Below are positions 1-8,626 of a stretch of 60,745 bases of DNA, piece by piece. Source of the stretch: Methanobacteriota archaeon (GTDB taxonomy: Archaea; Methanobacteriota; Methanobacteria; Methanobacteriales; Methanobacteriaceae); assembly GCA_023436175.1 (NCBI GenBank), contig JAEZKE010000162.1, positions 1 to 60,745 on the forward strand. Direction: 5' to 3'. The notes under the pieces were generated by a model that was not told where the DNA came from, searched no databases, and worked only from the letters and a program-made list of their open reading frames with translations. How positions within the stretch are numbered: the stretch's first letter is position 1; the number at the start of each line of letters is the position of its first letter. The position numbers and the translations under genes are program-made.

Positions 1-376
1 TTGTAACATTAACGTTTACAGGTGCTTTTATGTAGTTGTAGTGTATGTTGTATCCGTGTGAGAATGAAAGGGTGTTGCCTTCTTCTAACCCTTCTTCAAT
101 TGCGTTGGCGTAAACTGCAGCCTGAATTTCGTCAGGGATTAATATGTGAATTACGTCTGCTTTTAATGCTGCTTCTTCCATAGTTAATACAGATAGACCA
201 TCAGCTTTTGCTTTATCCCATGATGCTCCACCTTTTCTAAGTCCTACAACAACATTTAATCCGCTTTCAGACATGTTTAATGCTTGTGCCCTTCCCTGGC
301 TACCATAACCTATAACTGCTATACTCTTATCTTTTAAAACGTCTAAATCTACGTCTTTTTCGTAATATATTTTCAT
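1..376 (-). CDS. ilvC: Ketol-acid reductoisomerase, N-terminal part (cut by window edge)
   Basis: Second enzyme of valine/isoleucine synthesis: it isomerises and reduces acetolactate or acetohydroxybutyrate with NADPH, in the cytoplasm. About 125 residues are visible, starting MKIYYEKDVDLDVLKDKS. The Rossmann dinucleotide motif GYGSQGRAQALN sits near residues 23-34, followed by GLRKGGASW and HILIPDE, all typical of IlvC. The start is fixed by GGAGG eight bases upstream. That ribosome site lies against a small palindrome (387-403), which may influence initiation. Together with ilvB, ilvN and ilvD in this window it makes up most of the branched-chain pathway. The C-terminal catalytic knotted domain lies outside the window. 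Confidence 0.97.
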   Translation of the reverse strand, partial: MKIYYEKDVDLDVLKDKSIAVIGYGSQGRAQALNMSESGLNVVVGLRKGGASWDKAKADGLSVLTMEEAALKADVIHILIPDEIQAAVYANAIEEGLEEGNTLSFSHGYNIHYNYIKAPVNVNVT

Positions 377-386
377 TTAGTGCCTC

Positions 387-430
387 CAAAATCTTTGATT
401 TTGTGGTTCGAAAAATCTTTTAGATTTTTC
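387..430. repeat. Two short palindromes upstream of ilvC
   Basis: Two adjacent hairpins: CAAAATC-TTT-GATTTTG at 387-403 and GAAAAATCT-TTT-AGATTTTTC at 410-430 (one base of the outer pair is approximate). They belong to the dispersed AAAAATTC-NNN-GAATTTTT palindrome family seen throughout the window. On the ilvC strand the inner hairpin ends directly in the GGAGG ribosome binding site. They lie in the leader of ilvC and could act on its translation or stability (inference). Confidence 0.75.
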
Positions 431-564
431 TCAACCTCCGATGACTTCAAATAAACTAAAATTTACCCGTAACTGGGGTAAAAAATTAATGCCACTACAA
501 TATTTGAACCGTGGATTTATAAATTTTATCATGGAATATTTCGCTGTTAAATTAAACGGCGCAA

Positions 565-1170
565 CTAGAAGCTGCGTGCTAAAATAATGATTCCAAGGAA
601 AATTAAGACAAATGGCAAAATTATGTGGCCGTATTTTTTAATTTTATTGCCTACAATGCGATTTTCTACTAAATTAAAGCTGATATAGCACCATATTGAA
701 ATCATTATCAAAAATACTGATATTACAATGAACATCTGATTGAGGCTTATACTTGCAAATAATGGGATATAAACTCCAAGATTATCTCCACCATTTATAA
801 ATGAAATAAGAGCGACTAAAAGTGATTTTGAACTTCTAAATTTTGAAAAATAGCTTTTATTTCCTTCATTTACATTGTAATTTGCAGAGATTTCCTTTTT
901 ATCCTTTAATTCCTTTAACTTTTTGAGCCCAATGATTATCGGAAGTATGCCAAGCAACCTGATCCAGGTGAGTGGGATAACAAGCTGTAAAAAGTAACTC
1001 AGTGCACTTATCGCGATTAAAGCCATAACTCCTATATACTGGCCTAAAATAATTTGTTTGGTCTTAAATTCTTTGTTTGAAAAGAATATCATTAAAACAA
1101 AAAGATCGTCGAGATTAGTTGCTATAAACACTGCAACGGCTGTGAAAACTAGAAGGATAAATTCTATCAT
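565..1170 (-). CDS. CadD-like cadmium-resistance / LysE-superfamily membrane transporter
   Basis: Integral membrane protein of 201 residues with about six hydrophobic segments. The N-terminal signature ATNLDDLFVLMIFF (residues 17-30) is the conserved acidic motif of the Cad (cadmium resistance transporter) family, a relative of LysE exporters. A second loop, ISFINGGDNLGVYIPLF, also matches the family. Such proteins export divalent metal or other cations; the substrate here is not known. It sits between ilvN and ilvC on the same strand, so it interrupts an otherwise co-directional ilv cluster. Its upstream gap (1171-1290) holds palindromic repeats. Family assignment is good, metal specificity is a guess. 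Confidence 0.8.
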   Translation of the reverse strand: MIEFILLVFTAVAVFIATNLDDLFVLMIFFSNKEFKTKQIILGQYIGVMALIAISALSYFLQLVIPLTWIRLLGILPIIIGLKKLKELKDKKEISANYNVNEGNKSYFSKFRSSKSLLVALISFINGGDNLGVYIPLFASISLNQMFIVISVFLIMISIWCYISFNLVENRIVGNKIKKYGHIILPFVLIFLGIIILARSF

Positions 1171-1198
1171 GGCGCATAAAATAAAAAATAGTAATGAC

Positions 1199-1258
1199 CC
1201 TCAAAAATTCCCTCGAAATTTTACGAATTTCGGGGCATCAAAAACCTGCGGTTTTTGA
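1199..1258. repeat. Palindromic repeat pair between ilvN and the CadD-like gene
   Basis: Two hairpins in tandem: an imperfect CGAAATTTTACGAATTTCG at 1214-1232 and TCAAAAACC-TGC-GGTTTTTGA at 1238-1258. They are preceded by CCCTCAAAAATTC, the arm seen in other copies of the dispersed palindrome family. They lie in the intergenic gap downstream of ilvN and could separate transcription of ilvN from the transporter gene. Confidence 0.7.
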
Positions 1259-1290
1259 AGGCTTTGAATTTTTTGAGGATTTGGAGTGTA

Positions 1291-1791
1291 TTAAATAGTT
1301 TTAACACCTCTAGACATTGCTGTAGGCCCGGTCCTTGCAATTTCTTTAATTCCAAAGCCTTTTACAAGGTCAATAAGAGCATCAATTTTATCAGATGCCC
1401 CTGTCATCTCTATGGTGAGGGTTTCAGGGCTTACATCGATAACATGTCCTCTAAATATGTTCACATATTGAACAATTTCAGATCTTGATTTTTCTGTTGG
1501 TGAATGAACTTTAATCAAGCAAAGCTCCCTTTTAACGGTATTATCTGGTTCCAGGTCCCTTACTTTGATGACATCTATGATCTTGTTCAGCTGCTTTGTA
1601 ATCTGTTCCAGGACTTTCCCGTCGCCTTTTGCAATTATGGTCATTCGAGCGATGTTTTCCTGTTCTGAAGTTCCAACTGTGATGCTTTCTATGTTAAATC
1701 CCCTTCTTGTAAAGAGCCCTGCAACTCTCTGTAGCACACCCGGCTTGTGAAGTACAAGTGCACTTATAATATGTGTCCTTTGTTCTTCCAT
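1291..1791 (-). CDS. ilvN: Acetolactate synthase small (regulatory) subunit
   Basis: Regulatory subunit of acetohydroxyacid synthase, 166 residues, with an N-terminal ACT domain (THIISALVLHKPGVLQRVAG, residues 5-24; then FTRRGFNIESITVG) that binds valine. A second C-terminal ACT-like domain follows (RELCLIKVHSP onward). The long open frame could begin further upstream at 1872, inside ilvB. The ATG at 1791 is preferred because it has an AGGTGA ribosome site six bases before it and matches the family N-terminus (MEEQRTHIIS). It begins two bases past the ilvB stop, so the two subunits are translationally coupled and made in stoichiometry. Confidence 0.96.
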   Translation of the reverse strand: MEEQRTHIISALVLHKPGVLQRVAGLFTRRGFNIESITVGTSEQENIARMTIIAKGDGKVLEQITKQLNKIIDVIKVRDLEPDNTVKRELCLIKVHSPTEKSRSEIVQYVNIFRGHVIDVSPETLTIEMTGASDKIDALIDLVKGFGIKEIARTGPTAMSRGVKTI

Positions 1792-1792
1792 A

Positions 1793-3532
1793 TTAATCAC
1801 CTGCCCTTTCTTTGGCTTTTTCACGATATGGTGCATTTTCAGAGTTGTTAGATTCAGTTTTGTACTCTCCAACTATTTCAGTGAGTCCGCATCCTGGCGG
1901 TACCATTGGGAGGATTTCTTCTGGATCGATTGTAACATCGATTAATGTTGGTTCCCCAGAGTTTATTGCACTGGAAAGCACTTCTTTGAGTTCACCAGGT
2001 CTTTCCACACGGTCTGCAGCAACACCAAATGCTTCTGCAAGTTTAACAAAGTCAGGAGACTCTCCTAAGTGGGTGTGCGACAGCCTTTTCTCGTAGAACA
2101 GGTTCTGCCATTGGGCAACCATTCCTAAATATCTGTTGTCTAAAACACAGATTACAACTGGAATATCATATTCTTTTACGGTTGCAAGTTCCTGTGACAC
2201 CATTAAAAATCCGCCGTCACCAGCAACGGCTACGACGTCGCTTTCAGGCATTGCAACCTTTGCACCTATTGCAGCAGGGAATCCGAATCCCATAGTTCCA
2301 AGCCCTCCAGATGATAGGAAGGTTTTAGGTTTTCTAGATGTGAAATAATGAGCCATCCACATCTGGTTCTGCCCGACATCTGTTGTCATGATGGTATCAT
2401 CATCAACTGCTTCTGCTATCTCCCTTATAACCTGTTGTGGTTTTAACGGTGTATCATCAAATGACATTTTAGGAATACATGTCTGTTTGAAGTTTCTAAC
2501 ACGGTTTAACCATTCCATGCTTTTATTGCTCATTTTATTTTGAGAAACAGCCCTTATGAGGTTTGATAAAATGATCTTGGCATCGCCGACAATTGGAACA
2601 TCTACATCGACATTTTTCCCTATTTCTGCAGGATCAATATCTATGTGAACTATTTTAGCATTTTTAGCAAATTCACTTATTTTTCCTGTTGTCCTGTCTG
2701 AGAATCTGCATCCAACAGCAATCAGACAATCACATTTATCTACAGCAAAATTAGCAGGTAATCTGCCGTGCATTCCAAGCATCCCAAGTGAAAGATCATG
2801 GTCTTCAGGGAAAGATCCTTTACCAAGAAGTGAAGTTGTTACAGGAGCTCTAACTAATTCTGAAAGCTTTAAAAGCTCTTCAGATGAATTTGATATGATA
2901 ACTCCGCCACCTGCAAGTATAACTGGTTTTTTAGCGCTTCCAATTAAGCTTGCTGCCCTTTTTATTTGTAGGGGATGGCCTTTTCTGGTTGGTTTGTATC
3001 CTGGTAGGCTGATTTTGACATCACTTTCAAAATCTAATTCCTGTTCCTGAACGTCTTTTGGTAAATCTAAAACTACTGGTCCTGGTCTTCCAGTGCCTGC
3101 GATATAAAATGCTGATTTAACCATTTCAGGTATTTCTACTGAAGTTACAGGCTGGAAATTATGTTTTGTAATGGGCATTGTCATCCCAATGGTGTCCACT
3201 TCCTGGAACGCGTCGTTACCAATGAGTCCTGTTGGAACCTGTCCCGCAATAGCAATTATTGGAGATGAGTCCATGTAGGCTGTTGCTATCCCTGTTACGA
3301 GATTTGTTGCCCCAGGGCCTGATGTTGCAATACAAACACCCACTTTTCCAGATGCTCTTGCATATCCATCCGCAGCGTGAGCCGCGCATTGCTCATGTCT
3401 TACTAAAATATGTCTTAAGTCAGAATCGTAAATCATATCATATAAGGGAAGTAATTGTCCTCCGGGATATCCAAATACAACATCTACTCCCTGATTTTCC
3501 AGCGATTTAAGTAGTGCCTCTCCGCCTCTCAT
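1793..3532 (-). CDS. ilvB: Acetolactate synthase large (catalytic) subunit
   Basis: Thiamine-diphosphate enzyme that condenses pyruvate with pyruvate or 2-oxobutyrate, the first step of valine, leucine and isoleucine synthesis. 579 residues, normal for the family. The N-terminal PYR domain has the catalytic glutamate in VRHEQCAAHAADGYARASG. The FAD/linker domain follows, then the C-terminal TPP motif GDGGFLMVSQ ending with N in LDNRYLGM. A GTG at 3541 is in frame, but it lies within the AGGTG ribosome site of the ATG at 3532, so 3532 is taken as the start (MRGGEALLKSL). First gene of the ilvBN operon. The 350-bp AT-rich gap upstream should hold the promoter. Confidence 0.97.
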   Translation of the reverse strand: MRGGEALLKSLENQGVDVVFGYPGGQLLPLYDMIYDSDLRHILVRHEQCAAHAADGYARASGKVGVCIATSGPGATNLVTGIATAYMDSSPIIAIAGQVPTGLIGNDAFQEVDTIGMTMPITKHNFQPVTSVEIPEMVKSAFYIAGTGRPGPVVLDLPKDVQEQELDFESDVKISLPGYKPTRKGHPLQIKRAASLIGSAKKPVILAGGGVIISNSSEELLKLSELVRAPVTTSLLGKGSFPEDHDLSLGMLGMHGRLPANFAVDKCDCLIAVGCRFSDRTTGKISEFAKNAKIVHIDIDPAEIGKNVDVDVPIVGDAKIILSNLIRAVSQNKMSNKSMEWLNRVRNFKQTCIPKMSFDDTPLKPQQVIREIAEAVDDDTIMTTDVGQNQMWMAHYFTSRKPKTFLSSGGLGTMGFGFPAAIGAKVAMPESDVVAVAGDGGFLMVSQELATVKEYDIPVVICVLDNRYLGMVAQWQNLFYEKRLSHTHLGESPDFVKLAEAFGVAADRVERPGELKEVLSSAINSGEPTLIDVTIDPEEILPMVPPGCGLTEIVGEYKTESNNSENAPYREKAKERAGD

Positions 3533-3893
3533 TATAAACACCTGTAAAATTTATGTATATTATTGGATGGTTTTCATATTTATTTATTCTAGATATATTA
3601 ATGTTCATATAAGCTCTTTCTGATAGTTAAAACAATCATCAATTACAACTTATTTAATATTTAAAATTAAATTTATATTATCCGTACGTCTCATTTTGAA
3701 CTTTGTGTGATAGCACATGTTTAAAAATCAATATTTGTGTTATTTCTATAAATTTAACAATAATCCTCTATAAAATTAATATGGATTAAAATATGTTTTA
3801 ACATTTCAAGCTTTTAAATTAGTAATTATCTCATTTATAAGCTTTAATCTCGTTTAATATCTTTCAAAATAGGTTTGAATGTATTTAAATTTA
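3533..3893. other. AT-rich intergenic region, no gene seen
   Basis: About 360 bases between ilvB and the receiver-domain gene, both read leftwards. No open frame with a start and ribosome site was found. It is very AT-rich with several TATA-like stretches and probably carries the ilvB promoter at its left end. Confidence 0.6.
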
Positions 3894-4268
3894 TTAGTCC
3901 TCCTGCTGTTTGGAAAGAACTGTCTCTATAACGTTGTGCAGTTCACTATCAACAAAAGGTTTTACTAGATAGCCGAAAGGTCCGGTTATTTTTGCTCTTG
4001 CAAGTGTTTGGGTATCAGAATGTGCTGTAAGGTATATTATTGGAATATTAAAGCGTTCACGTATTCGTCTGGCAGTTTCTATTCCATCAATTTCTCCCTT
4101 AAGTACAATATCCATCAACACTAAATCTGGTTGGGATTTTTTAACTTCTTCAATAGCTTTTTCTCCAGAAGATACAACAGATAGCACATCATAACCAAGA
4201 TGTTCTAATTTATCTTTTATATCTAATGCTACGATGCTTTCATCTTCAACTATCAGTATACTTACCAT
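3894..4268 (-). CDS. Stand-alone response regulator receiver domain protein
   Basis: A 124-residue CheY-like receiver with no output domain. The phosphorylation pocket is intact: E8 and D9, phosphoacceptor D53 (LVLMDIVLKG), switch threonine T81 (YLTAHSD) and K103 (GYLVKPF). The sequence LKGEIDGIETARRIRERFNIPIIYLTAHSD is typical of receivers found next to PAS-rich histidine kinases in methanogens. No kinase gene is in the window, so the partner is elsewhere. Start supported by AAAGGAGAT just upstream. Transcribed alone, divergent from purD. Likely acts in signal relay rather than direct DNA binding. Confidence 0.93.
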   Translation of the reverse strand: MVSILIVEDESIVALDIKDKLEHLGYDVLSVVSSGEKAIEEVKKSQPDLVLMDIVLKGEIDGIETARRIRERFNIPIIYLTAHSDTQTLARAKITGPFGYLVKPFVDSELHNVIETVLSKQQED

Positions 4269-4610
4269 TATTCATCTCCTTTCATGCAATGAGGTCTTTG
4301 CATCAATGTTTTAATTTTTATATTTGTCTTATTTTGATATATTTGTATAAAGCAGCATATTTATGTATTATATTGATTTAAAATGTATATTTACTACTAT
4401 TTAGATATACATATAATGAGCAATAATTTTAATATTCTTTAGTAGCTTATCTATAGATTTATCTATTAAATAGTAAACCATTTTTATAAGAGTTATTTTT
4501 ATAAATTTACAAAAGGGGAATTTATAGAGATAAAATTTTTAGCCGTATCAAAATAAATTTTTCAGTCTAAAAGTTTTAATTTGCATATGCTTATTTAAAG
4601 GAGGATTTAT
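4269..4610. promoter_or_regulatory. Divergent promoter region, receiver gene / purD
   Basis: About 340 AT-rich bases separate the divergent starts. TATA-like elements (TTTTATAAAT near 4497-4506) face purD. The two Shine-Dalgarno sites, AAAGGAGAT on the minus strand and AAAGGAGG before purD, mark its ends. No further gene is apparent. Confidence 0.5.
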
Positions 4611-5921
4611 ATGAAGATTCTTGTAGTAGGTACAGGGGCGAGGGAACACGCTATTTGTAAGGTAATAGAAGGAAATGCAGAATTATACTCAGTTATGAGC
4701 AATAAAAATCCGGGAATAGCTCGGATATCTAAATTCCAGATAGGGAGTGAAAATGACATTGAAGCTGTAAAGAAGTTTGCAGTGGAAAATAAAATAGACA
4801 TAGCTGTAATTGGGCCTGAAGCTCCCCTTGAAAAGGGTATCGTTGATGCTTTACAGGCAGAAGGCATAGGCTGTGTTGGACCGACCATGGAAGCAGCTAA
4901 AATTGAAACAGACAAAGTTTTCATGAGAAATCTTTTTGAAAACTATAAAATACCAGGATCTTTAACCTACCGGGTTTTTGATAACTATGAAGATATCAGT
5001 GATTTCATCGATGAATTTGGGGAAGATATAGTTGTTAAACCTGTAGGATTAACCGGTGGAAAAGGAGTTAAGATTGTTGGGGAGCAATTAAAAGATTTAG
5101 ATGAAGCTAAAAATTACGCCAAAGAGGTAATAGATACTAAAATGGGTGGATATGCCAGTGTAGTACTTGAAGAGAGAGCTATGGGTGAAGAATTTACAGT
5201 TCAAGCATTTGTAGATGGTAAAAACATAGCTCCTATGCCTGCAGCCCAGGATCATCCATATGCATTTGAAGGAGACGAAGGACCTATAACTGGGGGAATG
5301 GGATCTTATTCGGATAAAGGAGGATTGTTGCCATTTCTAGATAAAAAGAGTTATGATGAATCTGTTAAAATAATGGAAGAAACAGTAAAGGCTATTAATA
5401 AAGAAGTCGGGCCATATAAAGGGTTTTTATACGGACAATTCATGCTGTGCAGGGACGGCCCAAAACTCATAGAATACAATGCTAGATTTGGGGATCCAGA
5501 AGCTATGAATGTTTTATCATTGCTTAAATCTAATTTTGCCGACATCTGTGAAGGAATTGTTGATGGAAATCTCAAAGGGGCTAAATTTGAAGATAAAGCT
5601 ACTGTTTGCAAATACATAGTACCAAATGGATATCCTGGAAATGCAGTTTCAAACCAGGTAATTGATGTGGATGAAGCTAAAATTAACGAAGCTGGCGCTC
5701 AGGTTTATTATGCTGCTGTAAATGAAAAAGATGGAAAGGTTTACTCCTCTTCTTCAAGAGCTTTGGGACTTGTTGCTGTTGGTGAATCAATAGAAGAAGC
5801 TGAAAAGCTATGTGAAGGTGCTACAAAATACGTAAAAGGTGATGTTTACCACAGAAGGGATGTTGGAACAACAGATCTTGTACAGAAACGAGTTAAACAC
5901 ATGGAAGAAATCAGAAAATAA
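4611..5921 (+). CDS. purD: Phosphoribosylamine--glycine ligase (GARS)
   Basis: ATP-grasp enzyme joining glycine to phosphoribosylamine, second step of purine synthesis. 436 residues, full length. The N-terminal domain begins MKILVVGTGAREHAIC. The central ATP-grasp part has VVKPVGLTGGKGVKIVG, the family signature DHPYAFEGDEGPITGGMGSYS is at about residues 205-225, and the metal/ATP site EYNARFGDPEAM is near residues 290-301. A strong AAAGGAGG ribosome site precedes the ATG. It appears monocistronic, with an inverted repeat after the stop. There are no signs of damage. Confidence 0.97.
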   Translation: MKILVVGTGAREHAICKVIEGNAELYSVMSNKNPGIARISKFQIGSENDIEAVKKFAVENKIDIAVIGPEAPLEKGIVDALQAEGIGCVGPTMEAAKIETDKVFMRNLFENYKIPGSLTYRVFDNYEDISDFIDEFGEDIVVKPVGLTGGKGVKIVGEQLKDLDEAKNYAKEVIDTKMGGYASVVLEERAMGEEFTVQAFVDGKNIAPMPAAQDHPYAFEGDEGPITGGMGSYSDKGGLLPFLDKKSYDESVKIMEETVKAINKEVGPYKGFLYGQFMLCRDGPKLIEYNARFGDPEAMNVLSLLKSNFADICEGIVDGNLKGAKFEDKATVCKYIVPNGYPGNAVSNQVIDVDEAKINEAGAQVYYAAVNEKDGKVYSSSSRALGLVAVGESIEEAEKLCEGATKYVKGDVYHRRDVGTTDLVQKRVKHMEEIRK

Positions 5922-5927
5922 TTCAAG

Positions 5928-5947
5928 AGGTAATAATTTTATTACCT
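5928..5947 (+). terminator. Hairpin after purD
   Basis: AGGTAAT and ATTACCT form a seven-base-pair stem around a short AT loop, six bases after the purD stop, followed by a weak T-rich run. Plausible terminator or 3' end stabiliser; archaeal termination does not need a stem, so the role is inferred. Confidence 0.45.
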
Positions 5948-6167
5948 TATTTCAATGTGAAAAGTCCTGATGGCTCAGTATATAAATTGAAATAGAATAA
6001 ACTGGATTATAATGGATAATGAATTGAATAAAAAGATTAAACTATTTTATTTGGCTTGAATTCTCTAGAAAATAATTCATTTAGAATTAGAGAAAAGTAG
6101 ATATAGTATGATTTAAATAAACATCTTCTTAATAAACAAGCATAAGAATACAATTTGGAGTGAAAAT

Positions 6168-7076
6168 ATGAAACATCTTTTATCAATGGAAGATGCCAGG
6201 GATCATGTAAATGAAATACTGGATCTCTCTAAAAAATTTAAAGTAGGAGAAATCCCTGGAGAGCCTTTGGCTAAAAAAACACTTGCTATGGTTTTTGAAA
6301 AGGCATCAACAAGGACTAGAATATCTTTTGAAGTTGGAATGTATCAACTCGGCGGAAACGCACTTTATCTATCGAGAGACGACCTTCAACTCGGTCGTGG
6401 TGAAATAGTGGAAGATACTGCCAGAGTTATGAGTAGATATGTTGATGGAGTAATGATCAGGGCAAAGGAACATGATGATGTTTTAGAATTTTCACGATAT
6501 TCTGATGTACCAGTTATCAATGGTCTTACAAACAAGGAACACCCTTGTCAGGCATTTGCAGACCTTTTAACCATATATGAAAAGAAAAACAGTTTTGATG
6601 TTAAATTGGCATTTGTTGGAGATGGAAATAACGTCTGTAATTCATTATTATTTGCATCAGCATTTGTGGGTATGGATATGGATGTAGTATGTCCTCCGGG
6701 ATATGAACCAGATGCTGAAATATTTAAAAAGGCAAAAGAATATGCCAAAGAGACTGGTGCAGAGCTTAAAATAATGAATGATATTGAAGAGGGAATTGAA
6801 GGTGCCGATGCTGTTTATACAGATGTCTGGATCAGTATGGGTGATGAAGAAGAGGCTTCAAAACGAATTAAGGCATTTGCAGATTATCAGGTAAATAAAA
6901 ACCTTATGGATAAGGCAAATGGAGATGCAATTATTCTGCACTGTTTACCGGCTATCAGGGGACAGGAAATTACTGCAGACATGTTAAATTCATCCCAATC
7001 AGCAGTATGGGACCAGGCTGAAAACAGGCTCCACGCCCAGAAAGCGGTGCTTTACAAACTATTAGGGAAAAAATAA
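6168..7076 (+). CDS. argF: Ornithine carbamoyltransferase
   Basis: Makes citrulline from ornithine and carbamoyl phosphate in arginine synthesis. 302 residues, the normal length. The carbamoyl-phosphate loop STRTR is in EKASTRTRISFEVG (residues about 45-58). HPCQAFADLLT follows at about 125, and ILHCLPAIRG near residue 261 is the ornithine-site loop with the catalytic cysteine; these features distinguish it from aspartate carbamoyltransferase. A GGAG ribosome site precedes the start. It runs convergently with the M48 protease gene, leaving only about 30 T-rich bases between the two stops. argS, another arginine-linked gene, lies just beyond the protease gene. Confidence 0.96.
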   Translation: MKHLLSMEDARDHVNEILDLSKKFKVGEIPGEPLAKKTLAMVFEKASTRTRISFEVGMYQLGGNALYLSRDDLQLGRGEIVEDTARVMSRYVDGVMIRAKEHDDVLEFSRYSDVPVINGLTNKEHPCQAFADLLTIYEKKNSFDVKLAFVGDGNNVCNSLLFASAFVGMDMDVVCPPGYEPDAEIFKKAKEYAKETGAELKIMNDIEEGIEGADAVYTDVWISMGDEEEASKRIKAFADYQVNKNLMDKANGDAIILHCLPAIRGQEITADMLNSSQSAVWDQAENRLHAQKAVLYKLLGKK

Positions 7077-7107
7077 TCCCCTCTTAAATTTTAATTATTT
7101 TTCTAAT

Positions 7108-8535
7108 TTATTTAAATGAAGAAATAAAACCGTTTATAACGTCTCTTGCTGATTGTCTTAATGGGTTTTTAGATTCTACTGGTGTTCTCATATTTTTTAA
7201 CCTGTCAATTCTGAAATAAACAGGGGGATGGGTGTCCCATGATAACCATTTTGGAATTTTAGATCCTACTTTTTCCATTTGGAGTCTTTGATATGCTATT
7301 TTTCTAAGAGCTTCTGCAAGTACATCTGGCTGGCCCACTTTCATGGCTGATAAAAGGTCTGCACGGGTTTCAAAGAACTTAGCCACAAAGAAAATAAGCG
7401 CCATAACCACGATAATGTACAGTATAGGGTTAATAATCACAATAGGGAATAGGACAGTAAATCTTAATATAAACTCACCAGAGATTATACTGAATAATAT
7501 TAATGGGTCTCTTCCTTGAAGATGTCCCATTTCATGACCTAAAACGCTCAATATTTCATCTTTATTTAATTGGACAAGTAGGCCTGTTGTAATAAGCACA
7601 AGGCCTTTATTTGGACTTGGACCTGTAGCTGCCGCATTTGCGAGCATGGTATTTGAGATCACGATTTTAGGCATTGGCAGACCAAAACTGTCTGCAGCTT
7701 TTTTAACGATATCATACACATTGACAGTTTTCGACAGACTGCGGTAGGGATTGCAGCTGAAACCGTATTTTTCCAAAACTTCATCTCCAAGTTTGCATGT
7801 TGGCTTAATACCCTGAGCAAGTGTCCTCTCATAGATTTCCTTTTTGATTTCTGTAACGGTTTCTTTTCCAAACTTTTCCCGGAATTCCTTAAACTCTTTA
7901 AATGGTAATTGATATTCCAGTATGTGGACATAGGGATTTTGAGAGGTAACGTTCCATTTATTTCCATATGCAAGGATTTTATTTGAAAAAAGGACAATTA
8001 CAAATTGAGAAAGTAAAATGAGAGCTACTGCATAGTATAATCCAAATAAGAAGAATAGAACGATGTTAAATGCAAAAAACAGGAGGTAAACTAAAAGCAG
8101 GCTGCTGGTAAAAAGCTGGTCTCCAGTCCTTTTCTTGGCTGTTGGCGGTTGTTCTGGGATGATTCTTTCTCCTTCAACCCAGGAGAAATAAATGGTTGAG
8201 TTGCGGATATTGTCCTCAAATAAATGAACCATGAAGTAAATATCATCTTTAATGGACTCTACAAATTTGGAAGGAGTCCCATTACTTGGTAGCAGCGTAA
8301 GTTCTATGGGATTTCTGGATTTAACTGCAGCGTCTATTTGAAAACCATGGGTAGGATCTCTTGCTGTAAATAACAATCGGTTAGCTTTTTCTTCGTTTAT
8401 TATTCTCACGTTTGAGAAGTATTCAGGCTTAACCATCAGATAATTCTCATCAATAAAACTTAAAACTTCGTCGCGGTATTCTGGAGATATATCAAAATCA
8501 ATTAAAAAGGTTTGAGTTTCAGGGATTTCAATCAT
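7108..8535 (-). CDS. M48 family membrane metalloprotease (HtpX-like)
   Basis: 475-residue membrane protein with a cytoplasmic N-terminal region of about 145 residues unlike bacterial HtpX. A hydrophobic hairpin (roughly 145-190) is followed by the zinc protease domain with HEMGH in VLGHEMGHLQGRDP near residue 333. A second pair of membrane segments follows, then the third zinc ligand region FFETRADLLSAMKVG. The domain order matches M48 proteases that degrade membrane proteins. No ribosome site is visible before the ATG at 8535, so the transcript may be leaderless. A perfect 16-bp palindrome sits 17 bases upstream and may be an operator. Substrates are unknown. Confidence 0.88.
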   Translation of the reverse strand: MIEIPETQTFLIDFDISPEYRDEVLSFIDENYLMVKPEYFSNVRIINEEKANRLLFTARDPTHGFQIDAAVKSRNPIELTLLPSNGTPSKFVESIKDDIYFMVHLFEDNIRNSTIYFSWVEGERIIPEQPPTAKKRTGDQLFTSSLLLVYLLFFAFNIVLFFLFGLYYAVALILLSQFVIVLFSNKILAYGNKWNVTSQNPYVHILEYQLPFKEFKEFREKFGKETVTEIKKEIYERTLAQGIKPTCKLGDEVLEKYGFSCNPYRSLSKTVNVYDIVKKAADSFGLPMPKIVISNTMLANAAATGPSPNKGLVLITTGLLVQLNKDEILSVLGHEMGHLQGRDPLILFSIISGEFILRFTVLFPIVIINPILYIIVVMALIFFVAKFFETRADLLSAMKVGQPDVLAEALRKIAYQRLQMEKVGSKIPKWLSWDTHPPVYFRIDRLKNMRTPVESKNPLRQSARDVINGFISSFK

Positions 8536-8551
8536 TGTATACTAACTATTG

Positions 8552-8567
8552 TTTATCATATGATAAA
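8552..8567. promoter_or_regulatory. Perfect 16-bp palindrome upstream of the M48 protease gene
   Basis: TTTATCATATGATAAA is a perfect palindrome 17 bases before the protease start and 60 bases after the argS stop. Its position at or near the core promoter of a gene without a ribosome site suggests a repressor or activator site. A chance AT-rich palindrome cannot be excluded. Confidence 0.45.
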
Positions 8568-8626
8568 TAATTTAGTTTATTGTACGTTGTATTTTATTGA
8601 AAATGTCCCTAAACTCTTTAATCAGA

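Noticed and set aside
1058..1488. Plus-strand frames over the CadD-like gene start and ilvN end
   Set aside because: Antisense to well-supported genes and partly made of palindromes.
3533..3541. GTG start for ilvB at 3541
   Set aside because: It lies within the AGGTG ribosome site serving the ATG at 3532.
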